From contig URFL01000007.1 of assembly GCA_900547105.1 (NCBI GenBank), positions 62,001 through 126,000 on the forward strand: a stretch of 64,000 nt of DNA. The letters are read 5' to 3'. A model generated the notes under the pieces. The model was not told where the DNA came from. It worked only from the letters and a program-made list of their open reading frames with translations, and did not search any database. Made by a program: the position numbers and the translations under genes. The DNA comes from an uncultured Oscillospiraceae bacterium. GTDB lineage: Bacteria > Bacillota > Clostridia > Oscillospirales > Acutalibacteraceae. Below, in pieces: positions 7,901 through 16,137 of the stretch. Positions within the stretch are counted from its first letter, which is position 1. Each line of letters opens with the position of its first letter.

Positions 7901-8182
7901 ATGACAGACGACAAGCGAAAACAAATCCAAGAGCTTGAAAAAGAGCTTTCCTATCTGGTAAACGACACGATGACGGTCGAGCAAAAGCTGAAAAGCCTCT
8001 CGGATGCGTACTGGCAGGCGTATAACTCCGGCTACGGCGACGCGATGGCAAACAAGCTGATGGGCGGGCAGGAGGACGAGCAGACCCGCCTGTGGGAGAG
8101 AAACTGCGAACATAAATATGAAATCAGTGCTCTTCTGGACCTTTTGAAAGAGCAGGTGAAGGACGGTGACGCCCCATGCTGA
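7901..8182 (+). CDS. Small coiled-coil protein
   Basis: A 93-residue protein 13 bases after the membrane protein, behind GGAGGG. The first 35 residues (RKQIQELEKELSYLVNDTM) and the last 35 form heptad-like helices; the centre is GYGDAMANKLMGGQEDEQ. There is no signal peptide and no recognised family. Its stop overlaps the next start by seven bases, implying coupled synthesis with the zinc-ribbon protein. Confidence 0.65.
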   Translation: MTDDKRKQIQELEKELSYLVNDTMTVEQKLKSLSDAYWQAYNSGYGDAMANKLMGGQEDEQTRLWERNCEHKYEISALLDLLKEQVKDGDAPC

Positions 8183-8376
8183 CCTGCCCCTATTGCGGAT
8201 CATCCCGGCTGCAAATCACCGGCGGAGACATCGGCAATCCCTTTGATCGCAGAAAAGAAAAAGCCATCTGCCTTGACTGCGGCAGGACGGTAGGGGTTGA
8301 GCCGGATGTAACAGATATGTTTCTAAGCAATATCGACATAGACAGAATAGCGACCGGTGGCGGAAACGGCGATTAA
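8176..8376 (+). CDS. Small zinc-ribbon protein
   Basis: A 66-residue protein whose first 36 residues form a two-knuckle zinc ribbon: CPYC at residues 4-7 and CLDC at 32-35. The rest is short and acidic with a Gly-rich tail (TGGGNGD). Such small ribbons bind zinc and usually make protein or nucleic-acid contacts. It overlaps the coiled-coil gene before it. Confidence 0.7.
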   Translation: MLTCPYCGSSRLQITGGDIGNPFDRRKEKAICLDCGRTVGVEPDVTDMFLSNIDIDRIATGGGNGD

Positions 8377-8411
8377 GATGGACAGCGACAGAAAATGAGG
8401 AGGGCTTCGTG

Positions 8412-9365
8412 ATGGGAAAATGTATAAAATGCGGAAACTATATGCCGTGGGATACGGGGCTTTGCACCGCCTGCAAGGAAGCGGAGACCAAAGCAAACGC
8501 CAGACGGTATGAGCAAGACCAAAAAAGACGAGAGGAACAAAGACGCAGACAGGAAGAGTGGAATACGCAGCACGGGTTGGAGAGTATAACCACCGACAGC
8601 AACGGAAATGTTGTGCGAAAATACCGTGACGGAAGAACCACTGTCCATACGCCCAAGCAGGTCAAGCGCAGCTTTTGGCGGACAGTCATCATTTTGATCC
8701 TTTTGGTGGCGGCTGTGTTTACGGGGATAAAATATCATTCCTATTCTAAAAATGAAAGCAACCTGCTTGCACCGTTTGAAATTACGCAGACGGAATCGGG
8801 TGACGGTTCGAATGTCATAAGAACCGCGCTTTCGGGAAGCAGTACATATGAAATCTATGAGTTGATCGTTTCTCCAGAGAAAGAGGGCTTTGTATCCAAC
8901 CTCTTCGGTTCTTCCTCTGCCTTTGCCAAGGTATCTTGCTTTACGGTGGACGGCAAGGCGGCTTATCGCTATCTGTTTAGTGACTATGATTGCGGCACCG
9001 GGCTTGACGGCGAGTTTTATCTCACGGAAGTAAACGGCAAACGGGCACTCATTGATAATGATCGCGGCAAGGTCTATATGAAAGTGTCGAAGTTTTTCGG
9101 TGAATATATCGAAAAACTGGAGGCGTTTGCTCCGAACGCAGTATTAAAACCCCTTACCGAGAAGCTATCGGGCGGCGAATATGGCATCAATTCCTCTTAC
9201 TATGTTTTGAAAAAGGACGGAGTATCTTTAAGCTGCTCCGAGGATGGAAGCCGCGTCAACGCCCTTGATGAAAGCGGCGAAGAAAGACTCAGCTACAAGG
9301 TGCAATATTACGAATCCTCTGGACTGACATTGCCGGACTATTCGGAATATGAAATGGTAGAGTAA
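8412..9365 (+). CDS. Zinc-ribbon, single-pass membrane protein
   Basis: A 317-residue protein. The ATG at 8412 is preferred over the adjacent GTG (8409), with GAGGAGGG seven bases upstream. Residues 3-21 are a zinc ribbon (CIKC...CTAC). Residues 25-50 are a highly charged coiled coil (RRYEQDQKRREEQRRRQEEW). A membrane helix at about 92-108 follows KQVKRSFWR. The remaining 200 residues are beta-rich and should lie outside. This layout of inner metal ribbon, single helix and outer domain fits an envelope sensor, but no family is recognised. Confidence 0.7.
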   Translation: MGKCIKCGNYMPWDTGLCTACKEAETKANARRYEQDQKRREEQRRRQEEWNTQHGLESITTDSNGNVVRKYRDGRTTVHTPKQVKRSFWRTVIILILLVAAVFTGIKYHSYSKNESNLLAPFEITQTESGDGSNVIRTALSGSSTYEIYELIVSPEKEGFVSNLFGSSSAFAKVSCFTVDGKAAYRYLFSDYDCGTGLDGEFYLTEVNGKRALIDNDRGKVYMKVSKFFGEYIEKLEAFAPNAVLKPLTEKLSGGEYGINSSYYVLKKDGVSLSCSEDGSRVNALDESGEERLSYKVQYYESSGLTLPDYSEYEMVE

Positions 9366-9390
9366 ACACAGACTGAAAGGAGAATTTGTT

Positions 9391-9969
9391 ATGGGGTTGT
9401 TTGATAATATCGTTTTAGGACTGCTTGATCTAGTTGAAGGAAAAAATAAAGCACAAGACATGGCATACGATGAGGCGCTTAGCATTTTGATAGATGGAAC
9501 GGCACCGACTGCGGTGCTTAAAGACGCATTCAAATGCGTATGCAAATCGGAGACAAACAATGCTCGGGCAGAACTTCATGATTGTTTAGGCAAGCTTTGC
9601 GGAGTTTATAAAGACGGATACGGCAATACCATATTTGACAACGTGCTCTTTTTTCTTGGGTTACATATGCTTTCCGATTATTCGGCCGATATAATCGACG
9701 AGGATATGAAACTGATGGGTGAGATTTTCCGCCGCCGTTCAGATTTCAACCGTGAGGTCAATGAATTCGCTTTGAATGCACAGCCTGATTACAAAAACTA
9801 TGCCTGCGTTGCGCCTTACCTGTCATTGGCACATCTGTACGGCTGGGGTTATGAGCCTGATGTACAAGAGGCGGAGGCTTTTGCCGACAAAGTGGCAGAA
9901 ACGCCAAAAAATTCCAAGGAAACCGAGTGGCTTCGCGCCCGTATCGAAGCCGTAAAAAATAGCAAATAA
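9391..9969 (+). CDS. Sel1-like helical protein
   Basis: A 192-residue helical protein behind GAAAGGAG. It begins MGLFDNI, like the MORN protein (MGLFHKM), and has a C-terminal Sel1-like unit, LSLAHLYGWGYEPDVQEAEAF, matching the unit at the end of the MORN protein's N-terminal domain. No enzyme motif is seen. It is probably a repeat-type adaptor related by duplication to the MORN protein's N-terminal part. Confidence 0.65.
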   Translation: MGLFDNIVLGLLDLVEGKNKAQDMAYDEALSILIDGTAPTAVLKDAFKCVCKSETNNARAELHDCLGKLCGVYKDGYGNTIFDNVLFFLGLHMLSDYSADIIDEDMKLMGEIFRRRSDFNREVNEFALNAQPDYKNYACVAPYLSLAHLYGWGYEPDVQEAEAFADKVAETPKNSKETEWLRARIEAVKNSK

Positions 9970-9971
9970 AT

Positions 9972-9988
9972 GTCGCCGCAGCGGCGAC
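9972..9988. repeat. 17-base palindrome, copy 2
   Basis: GTCGCCGC-A-GCGGCGAC lies just after the Sel1-like gene. It is identical to the copy at 2,240-2,256 except for the central base, and is likewise followed by ccaa and, further on, a tatgat string. Confidence 0.7.
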
Positions 9989-10038
9989 CAATAAAGCCTC
10001 ACCATACGCTATGATGTTGTTGTAAAGGAGGTGAGCGT

Positions 10039-11373
10039 ATGAAGCCCGAAATGGTGCTTGGACTGAAAAACGGCGAAGAACCGAAAGCAAAGCTGCAGGA
10101 ATGGCTTAAGGAATACGCTGCCATGGCGGCGTTTCCGGGGACAAAAGATTTGGTGGAAAGGCTTTCCAACCGCGCCGAAAACGCCTGTGCGCTTATACTT
10201 GAACGCCGCAAGCTGGAGCCGTCCTCGTCCTCGCATGACGATATGTATTATATTGAAACGGCAAAAATCAGAGATGAAGAGGATGCATCGTTCGTCGACG
10301 ATTTCCCTCTCGGGAACGAAGCCGACGCTGCATTTGCCGGCAGCTATTTTTCCGTATCCGAGCTTGCAAAAATCCAGTGCGGACAGCATCATCTGATCGT
10401 CGCCGGGAGCTTTAACGGCTATAACTTCGATGTGTTGGTGCGAAAGGGATTTCTTGCCGAATTAAACGGCGATTATCCCGAAGCGGTGCGCTGTTACGAA
10501 GGCGTGCCCACCAGCAGAAGCGTTCAGGATCGCGAATACGAATGCCGCCGCCACATGGCGATGGAGGGCGACCGGTGCTACAAAAAGGCTCTTGCGCTTA
10601 TGGAAAGCGGGGAGTGGGGCGAGGTGTACGCGCTCTTGAATCGCGCCGTCGATATGGGTCATATCGATGCCCTTTGGCAAATGGCGCAGCTTTGCAAAAA
10701 AGAAAACGATGCCGATGGGGCAGCTGCATGGTTCAACAAAGCAATCGAGGCAGGGCAGATGGACGCTCTTATGAGCGCGGCGGCGGTTTATCTTGACAGA
10801 ACCGGCGACTTTTACAACGAAAAGCTTGCCAGACAGTATCTTCGCCGCGCCGCCGACAGCGGCAGCGTGCGGGCGATCATCGCACTTGCCGATTTGGAAC
10901 TTGTGGATACGGATATTCCGTTTTGGCAACAGGCGGCACAGCTTCGGGATATGGCATATCCCGATAAACGACCGAAAAGAAAAGTCAGAGAGCAGCACAA
11001 AAAGCAAATGGCATGGTATCGTCTTGCCGCCGAAGCGGGCGATACCGATTCCATGAACGCGCTGAGTATGGCGTATCATCTCGGCTATCCCGAAAGCCGT
11101 GACGATGAGCAGGCGTTTGTATGGGCATCCCGCGCCGCGGATCTGGGCGACGGTTCGGCAATGTATCAGGCAGCGTATCTTTACGAAAACGGCTTCGGTA
11201 CAGACAGGGATATCGCCGCCGCGCTGCTGCTTTACACCGAAGCCGCCGAACAGGGTGTGCGCTCGGCGATGATACGGCTGTACGAGATATATACCAAAGG
11301 ACTGGGAACTATCCAGCCCGACGGCCAAAAAGCGGCGCACTATTTTTGGATGAGCGGCGAAGGTCGGGATTGA
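10039..11373 (+). CDS. Sel1-repeat protein
   Basis: A 444-residue protein with start chosen after AAAGGAGGTGAG. Residues 1-170 are unassigned, with a helical start and a middle section. From about residue 185 it is a run of Sel1-like repeats: ALLNRAVDMGHIDALWQMAQL, AAWFNKAIEAGQMDALMSAA, YLRRAADSGSVRAIIALADL, YRLAAEAGDTDSMNALSMAY, VWASRAADLGDGSAMYQAAY and LYTEAAEQGVRSAMIRLYEI. That makes a superhelical scaffold for protein binding. There is no signal peptide, so it should be cytoplasmic. It lies immediately upstream of the kinase, vWA and PP2C section and is a plausible substrate-recruiting adaptor. Confidence 0.82.
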   Translation: MKPEMVLGLKNGEEPKAKLQEWLKEYAAMAAFPGTKDLVERLSNRAENACALILERRKLEPSSSSHDDMYYIETAKIRDEEDASFVDDFPLGNEADAAFAGSYFSVSELAKIQCGQHHLIVAGSFNGYNFDVLVRKGFLAELNGDYPEAVRCYEGVPTSRSVQDREYECRRHMAMEGDRCYKKALALMESGEWGEVYALLNRAVDMGHIDALWQMAQLCKKENDADGAAAWFNKAIEAGQMDALMSAAAVYLDRTGDFYNEKLARQYLRRAADSGSVRAIIALADLELVDTDIPFWQQAAQLRDMAYPDKRPKRKVREQHKKQMAWYRLAAEAGDTDSMNALSMAYHLGYPESRDDEQAFVWASRAADLGDGSAMYQAAYLYENGFGTDRDIAAALLLYTEAAEQGVRSAMIRLYEIYTKGLGTIQPDGQKAAHYFWMSGEGRD

Positions 11374-11389
11374 GGGGGAGACAGCATCC

Positions 11390-11683
11390 ATGAAGCTGAA
11401 AATCAAGGAAACGGCGTGGGGCATCCACCGCATGGCGTGGGGCTACCGCGAAAGAGTCACCGCCGAGGAGAGCTTCCCTTGCGAAGTCGGGGATGTTCCC
11501 GACTTCGGGAAAGGCAAACGACATTTTACCGTGGATGAGGTTACAGAAAACAGTGTTTGTTTTTCGGTACATTGTGTCGACCCCCGATACAACAAAACCT
11601 GGATATTGAAAAAAGGCGAAGAAATAACCTATCGGCCGCGCTCCTTTGACGGCGGGTATTTCTATAATGTTAAGTTAATTTAG
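11390..11683 (+). CDS. Hypothetical small beta protein
   Basis: A 97-residue protein behind GAGGGGGAG. The sequence alternates strands and turns (EESFPCEVGDVPDFG, RHFTVDEVTENSVCFSVH, KTWILKKGEEITYRP) and ends in GGYFYNVKLI. There is no membrane segment or signal peptide. It resembles the 124-residue product at 2,549 in strand pattern and in lying just before a YwqG/DUF1963 gene. Function unknown. Confidence 0.6.
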   Translation: MKLKIKETAWGIHRMAWGYRERVTAEESFPCEVGDVPDFGKGKRHFTVDEVTENSVCFSVHCVDPRYNKTWILKKGEEITYRPRSFDGGYFYNVKLI

Positions 11684-11694
11684 GAGGTGCGGCT

Positions 11695-12240
11695 ATGCAT
11701 GCGATTGGAATTCACATAAAAAAAGCCGACGGCAACCACGACTATCGCGCCAGCAAATTTTTCGGGGCGCCGGTGATTCCGGCTGAGTGGCAGGATCGGT
11801 TTGCCGAAGACATTCTTTTCTTTGGACAAATACGGCTTTCGGATATTGCACCGCTTGATACCGAAAACAAACTGCCGCATACAGGCTATCTGTATCTGTT
11901 CCTCGATGTGGAAATGTATCCCTATCAGGCGATGGCGTATTATTATGATGGCGAGCCGAATATGGTGATCGACGATTTCAACGAGGCAGAACCGCCATTC
12001 GCGCATTTGAATGAGGATTGGCTCATGAGTTTTGAACCGGTCGATGATACTTTTGACGGTACCCGGCTGTTCGGCGTTCCCTCCTCCGGCTATGAAACGG
12101 ACGAAGAACTGCTGCTGCAATTTGATCCGCTGGCTGAAAACACAGGCTTTCTCGATCATATCGACGGCTATGCCTATTTCTTCTTCGGCGAGGGCGAATA
12201 CCGTATCGACGGTATCCGCTTTGGCATTGACCGCTCATAA
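11695..12240 (+). CDS. YwqG/DUF1963-like protein (copy 2)
   Basis: A 181-residue protein behind AGGAGGTG. The layout follows DUF1963: SKFFGAPVIPAEW, FFGQIRLSDIAPLD, LPHTGYLYLFLD, a variable middle, then LLLQFDPLAE and DGYAYFFFGEGE near the C-terminus. The FFG-Q-I and LP-TG-L-FLD segments match the copy at 2,942. No reaction is known for the family. Two diverged members within one operon suggest distinct partners rather than recent redundancy. Confidence 0.75.
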   Translation: MHAIGIHIKKADGNHDYRASKFFGAPVIPAEWQDRFAEDILFFGQIRLSDIAPLDTENKLPHTGYLYLFLDVEMYPYQAMAYYYDGEPNMVIDDFNEAEPPFAHLNEDWLMSFEPVDDTFDGTRLFGVPSSGYETDEELLLQFDPLAENTGFLDHIDGYAYFFFGEGEYRIDGIRFGIDRS

Positions 12241-12253
12241 AAAGGGGAACGAT

Positions 12254-13549
12254 ATGGAAGCGTATTTTACAAAAGGAAGCAGAATACCGCTGCAAAACGG
12301 CCAGTCCGCCGAAATTATCGCCAAACTCGGCGAAGGCGGTCAGGGCACGGTATACCAGGTGCGCATTGGCGGGCAGGAATATGCACTGAAATGGTATCAC
12401 AAGGGCGCTTTGCAAAATCCCCGCCGTTTTTATCAGAACATCGAAAACAATATCCGGCAGGGCGCACCCTCTCCTGCCTTTCTGTGGCCGAAATTTCTGA
12501 CACAGGAAAAGGACGGCAGCTTTGGCTATGTTATGAAGCTGCGCCCGCCTGCATTTAAGGAATTCTCGGATTTCCTGCTGGCAAAGGTGCATTTCTCCTC
12601 GCTGTCGGCGGCTGCGAATGCGGCGCTGAATATCACCAACGGCTTTCGTGAGCTGCACCGCAAGGGCTTTTCTTATCAGGATCTGAATGACGGAAATTTC
12701 TTTCTCGATCCGGCAACCGGCAAGGTGCTTATCTGCGACAACGATAATGTGGCACCCTATGGCGAAAGCCTCGGCATTGCCGGAAAGGCGCGGTATATGG
12801 CGCCGGAGGTTGTGCGCAATATTAAGCGACCGGACATTATGAGCGACCGGTTCTCGCTGGCTGTTGTGCTGTTTCGCCTGTTGTTTCTGGATCATCCGCT
12901 GGAGGGAAAACGGGTGGTGGTGCATCCGTGCCTGACCGAGGAGCTGGAGCTGAAATTTTACGGCAAGCAGCCGGTATTCATTTACGACAAAACCGATGAT
13001 TCCAACCGACCGGTGCACGGAATCCATGCCAATGCCCTGCGCTTTTGGCCGGTATATCCGAAATTTATCCGCGATCAGTTTTTGAAAGCCTTTTCCAAAG
13101 AGGCTATGTGCGGACAAGAACCCCGCCCCACCGATAACGATTGGCAGATCGCTTTTACACAGCTGCGCGACTGCATTGTAAAATGCCCCTGCGGCGGGGA
13201 AACCTTCCTTGATCTTGACGGCGACAGTCTGTGCATCAATTGCGGCTTAAAAATTCCGAAGCCGCCGGTATTGTTGTCGCAAAATCGCTATAAGATTGCT
13301 CTGTTTCCCGGTATGAAGCTCTATCGTTGCCACACCGATCGGGATAGCGACGATTTTAGAGAGATCACCGGCGAGGTGATCCGCAACCCAAAGAACCCGG
13401 CCATATGGGGTCTTCGCAATCTGAGCCACGATATCTGGACGGTGGAGAACAAGGATGGAACGATCAAGCCGATCGATAAACATGCGGTGTTGGTCGTCAC
13501 AAAAGCCAAACAGATTCATTTCCCGAACTGTATCGGGATAATCCAATAA
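12254..13549 (+). CDS. TerY-P-type protein kinase with zinc-ribbon tail
   Basis: A 431-residue protein starting at the ATG after AAAGGGGAACG; the reading frame is open further upstream but that part lies within the DUF1963 gene. The kinase fold is clear: glycine loop LGEGGQGTVY (25-34), lysine Lys46 in YALKWY, catalytic loop YQDLNDGNFF with Asp143 and Asn148, metal-site DND (Asp162) instead of DFG, and ARYMAPEV as the APE segment. Residues 311-330 form a zinc ribbon (CPC...CINC), followed by a beta-rich tail of 100 residues. The order kinase, vWA, PP2C is the TerY-P triad known from tellurite-resistance-type gene neighbourhoods. The HRD to YQD and DFG to DND changes retain the metal- and phosphate-handling residues, so it is probably active. 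Confidence 0.88.
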   Translation: MEAYFTKGSRIPLQNGQSAEIIAKLGEGGQGTVYQVRIGGQEYALKWYHKGALQNPRRFYQNIENNIRQGAPSPAFLWPKFLTQEKDGSFGYVMKLRPPAFKEFSDFLLAKVHFSSLSAAANAALNITNGFRELHRKGFSYQDLNDGNFFLDPATGKVLICDNDNVAPYGESLGIAGKARYMAPEVVRNIKRPDIMSDRFSLAVVLFRLLFLDHPLEGKRVVVHPCLTEELELKFYGKQPVFIYDKTDDSNRPVHGIHANALRFWPVYPKFIRDQFLKAFSKEAMCGQEPRPTDNDWQIAFTQLRDCIVKCPCGGETFLDLDGDSLCINCGLKIPKPPVLLSQNRYKIALFPGMKLYRCHTDRDSDDFREITGEVIRNPKNPAIWGLRNLSHDIWTVENKDGTIKPIDKHAVLVVTKAKQIHFPNCIGIIQ

Positions 13550-13563
13550 GGAGGGGTTTACAC

Positions 13564-14295
13564 ATGGCCAATATATATGAAGGTGCGGTGGAGGTTTCCC
13601 GCAGAACAATGACACTTTTCTTTATGGTCGATGCCTCCGGCAGTATGGACGGCTCCAAAATGGGAACGCTCAATTCTGCCATCGAGGAGGTTATTCCCGA
13701 AATACGCAAAATATCCGGCGAAAATGCCGACGCCGCCATAAAAATCGCGGTGCTGGAGTTTTCGAGCGGCACCAGATGGATCACTCCCGCCCCCATGGAT
13801 GCGGAGGATTTCACCTGGAGCTTTTTGACGGCGGACGGATTGACAGACTTTGGCGAGGCATGCAAGCAACTGAACGAAAAGCTGTCCCGCAAAGCCTTTA
13901 TGAGCGATGTGGCTGGCTCCTTTGCGCCGGCGATCTTTCTGCTGTCGGACGGAGAGCCGACCGACGAATATGCTTCTGAACTATCCAAGTTGAAAGAAAA
14001 CAACTGGTTCAAAAAGGCGATTAAAGTGGCGGTCGCTATCGGTGAGGACGCGAACCGGGATGTGCTCGCGGGATTTACAGGCAACAAAGAGGCAGTGCTT
14101 ACCGTGCACACCCCCGAAGCGCTTACCAAAATGATACGCTTTGTTTCGGTCACCGCGTCCCAGATCGGCTCCCGGTCCAGCGGGGTCGGAAAAGGCGGTG
14201 TGGACGAGGCCGCCAACAAGCAGGAGGACATGATCGACAAAATCAACGAGGTGAAAGCGGCCGAGCCGGATGACGACGGTGATCTGGAATGGTAA
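13564..14295 (+). CDS. TerY-like von Willebrand A domain protein
   Basis: A 243-residue protein behind AGGAGGGG. One vWA domain carries a complete MIDAS metal site: DASGSM (Asp23, Ser25, Ser27), Thr94 in GLTDFGEA, and Asp129 in LLSDGEPTDEY. The last 40 residues are acidic and low-complexity, ending DDDGDLEW. TerY-type vWA proteins bind divalent metal and act as interaction modules beside a kinase and a PP2C phosphatase in the TerY-P triad. There is no signal peptide, so it should be cytoplasmic. The stop overlaps the phosphatase start by seven bases. Confidence 0.92.
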   Translation: MANIYEGAVEVSRRTMTLFFMVDASGSMDGSKMGTLNSAIEEVIPEIRKISGENADAAIKIAVLEFSSGTRWITPAPMDAEDFTWSFLTADGLTDFGEACKQLNEKLSRKAFMSDVAGSFAPAIFLLSDGEPTDEYASELSKLKENNWFKKAIKVAVAIGEDANRDVLAGFTGNKEAVLTVHTPEALTKMIRFVSVTASQIGSRSSGVGKGGVDEAANKQEDMIDKINEVKAAEPDDDGDLEW

Positions 14296-15140
14296 CGGAT
14301 TATCGGGCGTTTCATATGACCACCATCGGCGCCTCGCATACAAAAACCGGCACGGTCTGTCAGGACTGGTCAGCCAGCTGTGACCTGCCGGATCGCCGCC
14401 TTGTGGCGGTGTGTGACGGCCACGGCGGCGGAAATTATTTCCGCTCCGACAGGGGCAGCCGTTTTGCCGCCGAAGCGTTTATGGAGTGTACGAAGAATCC
14501 CGATTTGCTGAACGCCCTTTCCGATGCAGCCACACACAAACAACAGGTGTTTCGCATAGAACAACTCATCAAAAGTATCGTTGCCCGTTGGAACAGGCTG
14601 GTCGAGCAGGATATACAGAAAGCCCCCTTTGGCGAGGAAGAGCTAAACGGTGTATCGGAAAAAGCGCGGCGGAGATACGAAGCGGGGCAGCGCCTGCCGT
14701 CCGCATACGGCACGACCCTTATTGGCATCGTTTTGGCGGAGAACTTTTGGCTGGGGCTGCAGATCGGCGACGGAAAATGCGTCGCTGTGTCGGAAAGCGG
14801 AGAGTTTACCCAGCCGATCCCGTGGGATGACGAGTGCTTTTTGAATGTTACCACCTCTTTGTGCGATGAAAATGCTGCCAAGGAATTCCGCTTTTGCTTC
14901 AGCCGCCATCTGCCTGCCGCCGTATTTATCGGCAGCGACGGAATTGACGATTGCTTCGCCGGAGACGAAAAGCTGTATGATTTTTACCGCTTGGTGTTTC
15001 AATCCTTTGCCCAAGCAGGGGAGGAAACGGCCGTTTCGCAACTAAAGGATTATCTGCCGATTCTGTCAAAGCAGGGCAGCGGCGATGATATGTCGGTAGG
15101 GATTCTGGTGAATACAAACCTTATAGGCCAGCACCCATGA
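14289..15140 (+). CDS. PP2C-type protein phosphatase of the TerY-P triad
   Basis: A 283-residue PP2C (PPM) phosphatase. The metal and catalytic motifs are CDGHGGG (Asp43), GTTLIG, QIGDGK, GSDGIDD (Asp217) and GSGDDMS near the C-terminus. It removes phosphate from Ser/Thr, presumably from the neighbouring kinase or its substrates. The start overlaps the vWA gene, so the two are translationally coupled. The N-terminal H-T-K-x-G-x-x-C-Q-D segment is typical of the TerY-associated PP2C group (SHTKTGTVCQD). Confidence 0.93.
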   Translation: MVTDYRAFHMTTIGASHTKTGTVCQDWSASCDLPDRRLVAVCDGHGGGNYFRSDRGSRFAAEAFMECTKNPDLLNALSDAATHKQQVFRIEQLIKSIVARWNRLVEQDIQKAPFGEEELNGVSEKARRRYEAGQRLPSAYGTTLIGIVLAENFWLGLQIGDGKCVAVSESGEFTQPIPWDDECFLNVTTSLCDENAAKEFRFCFSRHLPAAVFIGSDGIDDCFAGDEKLYDFYRLVFQSFAQAGEETAVSQLKDYLPILSKQGSGDDMSVGILVNTNLIGQHP

Positions 15141-15168
15141 GTGCAAGGAAAACAGGGCGAGGTGCGAG

Positions 15169-16122
15169 ATGAACGATAACGGCTCCAAATTTTATTACTC
15201 CCGTCTGACAGACGGCGAGAAAAATGTATATCATCGGATATGCGAAGCGCTGCTTCGCTTTGAACCGGTGTTATCCCTTCATGCCGGTATGGGCAAGGCG
15301 TTTACCATAGACACCCAAAAGATCATGACCGCGGTGCTGTTTGATAATCCGGTTTTCTTCTATCTCGACCGGCATCGGGTCATCACCAAGCAAACCCCGA
15401 TGTACATCCAGCTTGTTTTTCAGTACGACTATACCAAAGAAGAAGCCGAGCAGCTTTGGGCAGAGATCGAAAAAAGGATCGACTTGTTCGTTAAAAACAG
15501 CATAAAGCCGGGGATGAGTCCGCTGGCAAAGCAGCTCAAGGTACATAATTTTCTCTATTCGATCCATACGGCAGAGGAGCCTTATGATAAAGATTGCTTC
15601 TCGGTGGTCGGCGCGCTGCTCCGCGACCATTGTGTTTGCGAGGGGTTTGCCAAAACCTATAAGCTGCTGTGCGACCGGTTGGGAATAGCCTCCATCGTGG
15701 TGATTGGCGAAGCCTTGCTTCCGAATGGGGGGAGGGAACCTCATTCGTGGAACATTACGCGGATCAACGGTGTCACCGCGCACACCGATGCGGCGTGGGA
15801 TTCCCGCTTTGGCGGAGCATCGTATGATTACTTTAATCTGTGTGACGCGGATATGGCGGCGGATCACGGCTTTGATGCGGAGCTGTACCCCCGGTGTGAT
15901 CCCAACAAAATCAACTATTTCTATAAAAATGGATTGATTGCGCGGGATGAAGAGGATCTGCGAAAAATAATAGCGGACAAGGCGGACGAGCCGTACTACT
16001 CCGTGAAGCTGTTGTTTCCGTTTTCGAAAGAACGCCTTTGTGAGTTTCCGTTTGATATGGGAACGCTGCGGTATAATGCCGCACAGAATGTGATCGGCTA
16101 TATCAAAGCGATAACGGAATAA
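15169..16122 (+). CDS. Transglutaminase-fold protein
   Basis: A 317-residue protein behind GGCGAGG. The transglutaminase-like core keeps a full triad: Cys157 in HCVCEGFAKTY, His192 in EPHSWNIT and Asp207 in HTDAAWD. The N-terminal 130 residues include a helical section (KEEAEQLWAEIEKRIDLFV) and the C-terminus is helical and beta mixed. No signal peptide is seen, unlike most secreted members, so it probably acts in the cytoplasm as a protease or crosslinker of island proteins. The family call is firm; the substrate is unknown. Confidence 0.85.
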   Translation: MNDNGSKFYYSRLTDGEKNVYHRICEALLRFEPVLSLHAGMGKAFTIDTQKIMTAVLFDNPVFFYLDRHRVITKQTPMYIQLVFQYDYTKEEAEQLWAEIEKRIDLFVKNSIKPGMSPLAKQLKVHNFLYSIHTAEEPYDKDCFSVVGALLRDHCVCEGFAKTYKLLCDRLGIASIVVIGEALLPNGGREPHSWNITRINGVTAHTDAAWDSRFGGASYDYFNLCDADMAADHGFDAELYPRCDPNKINYFYKNGLIARDEEDLRKIIADKADEPYYSVKLLFPFSKERLCEFPFDMGTLRYNAAQNVIGYIKAITE

Positions 16123-16137
16123 AGAGGAGGGAAAGCC

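Noticed and set aside
12032..12253. A 74-residue N-terminal extension of the kinase
   Set aside because: It lies in the DUF1963 gene in another frame, and the ATG at 12,254 has its own ribosome site and fits the kinase start.
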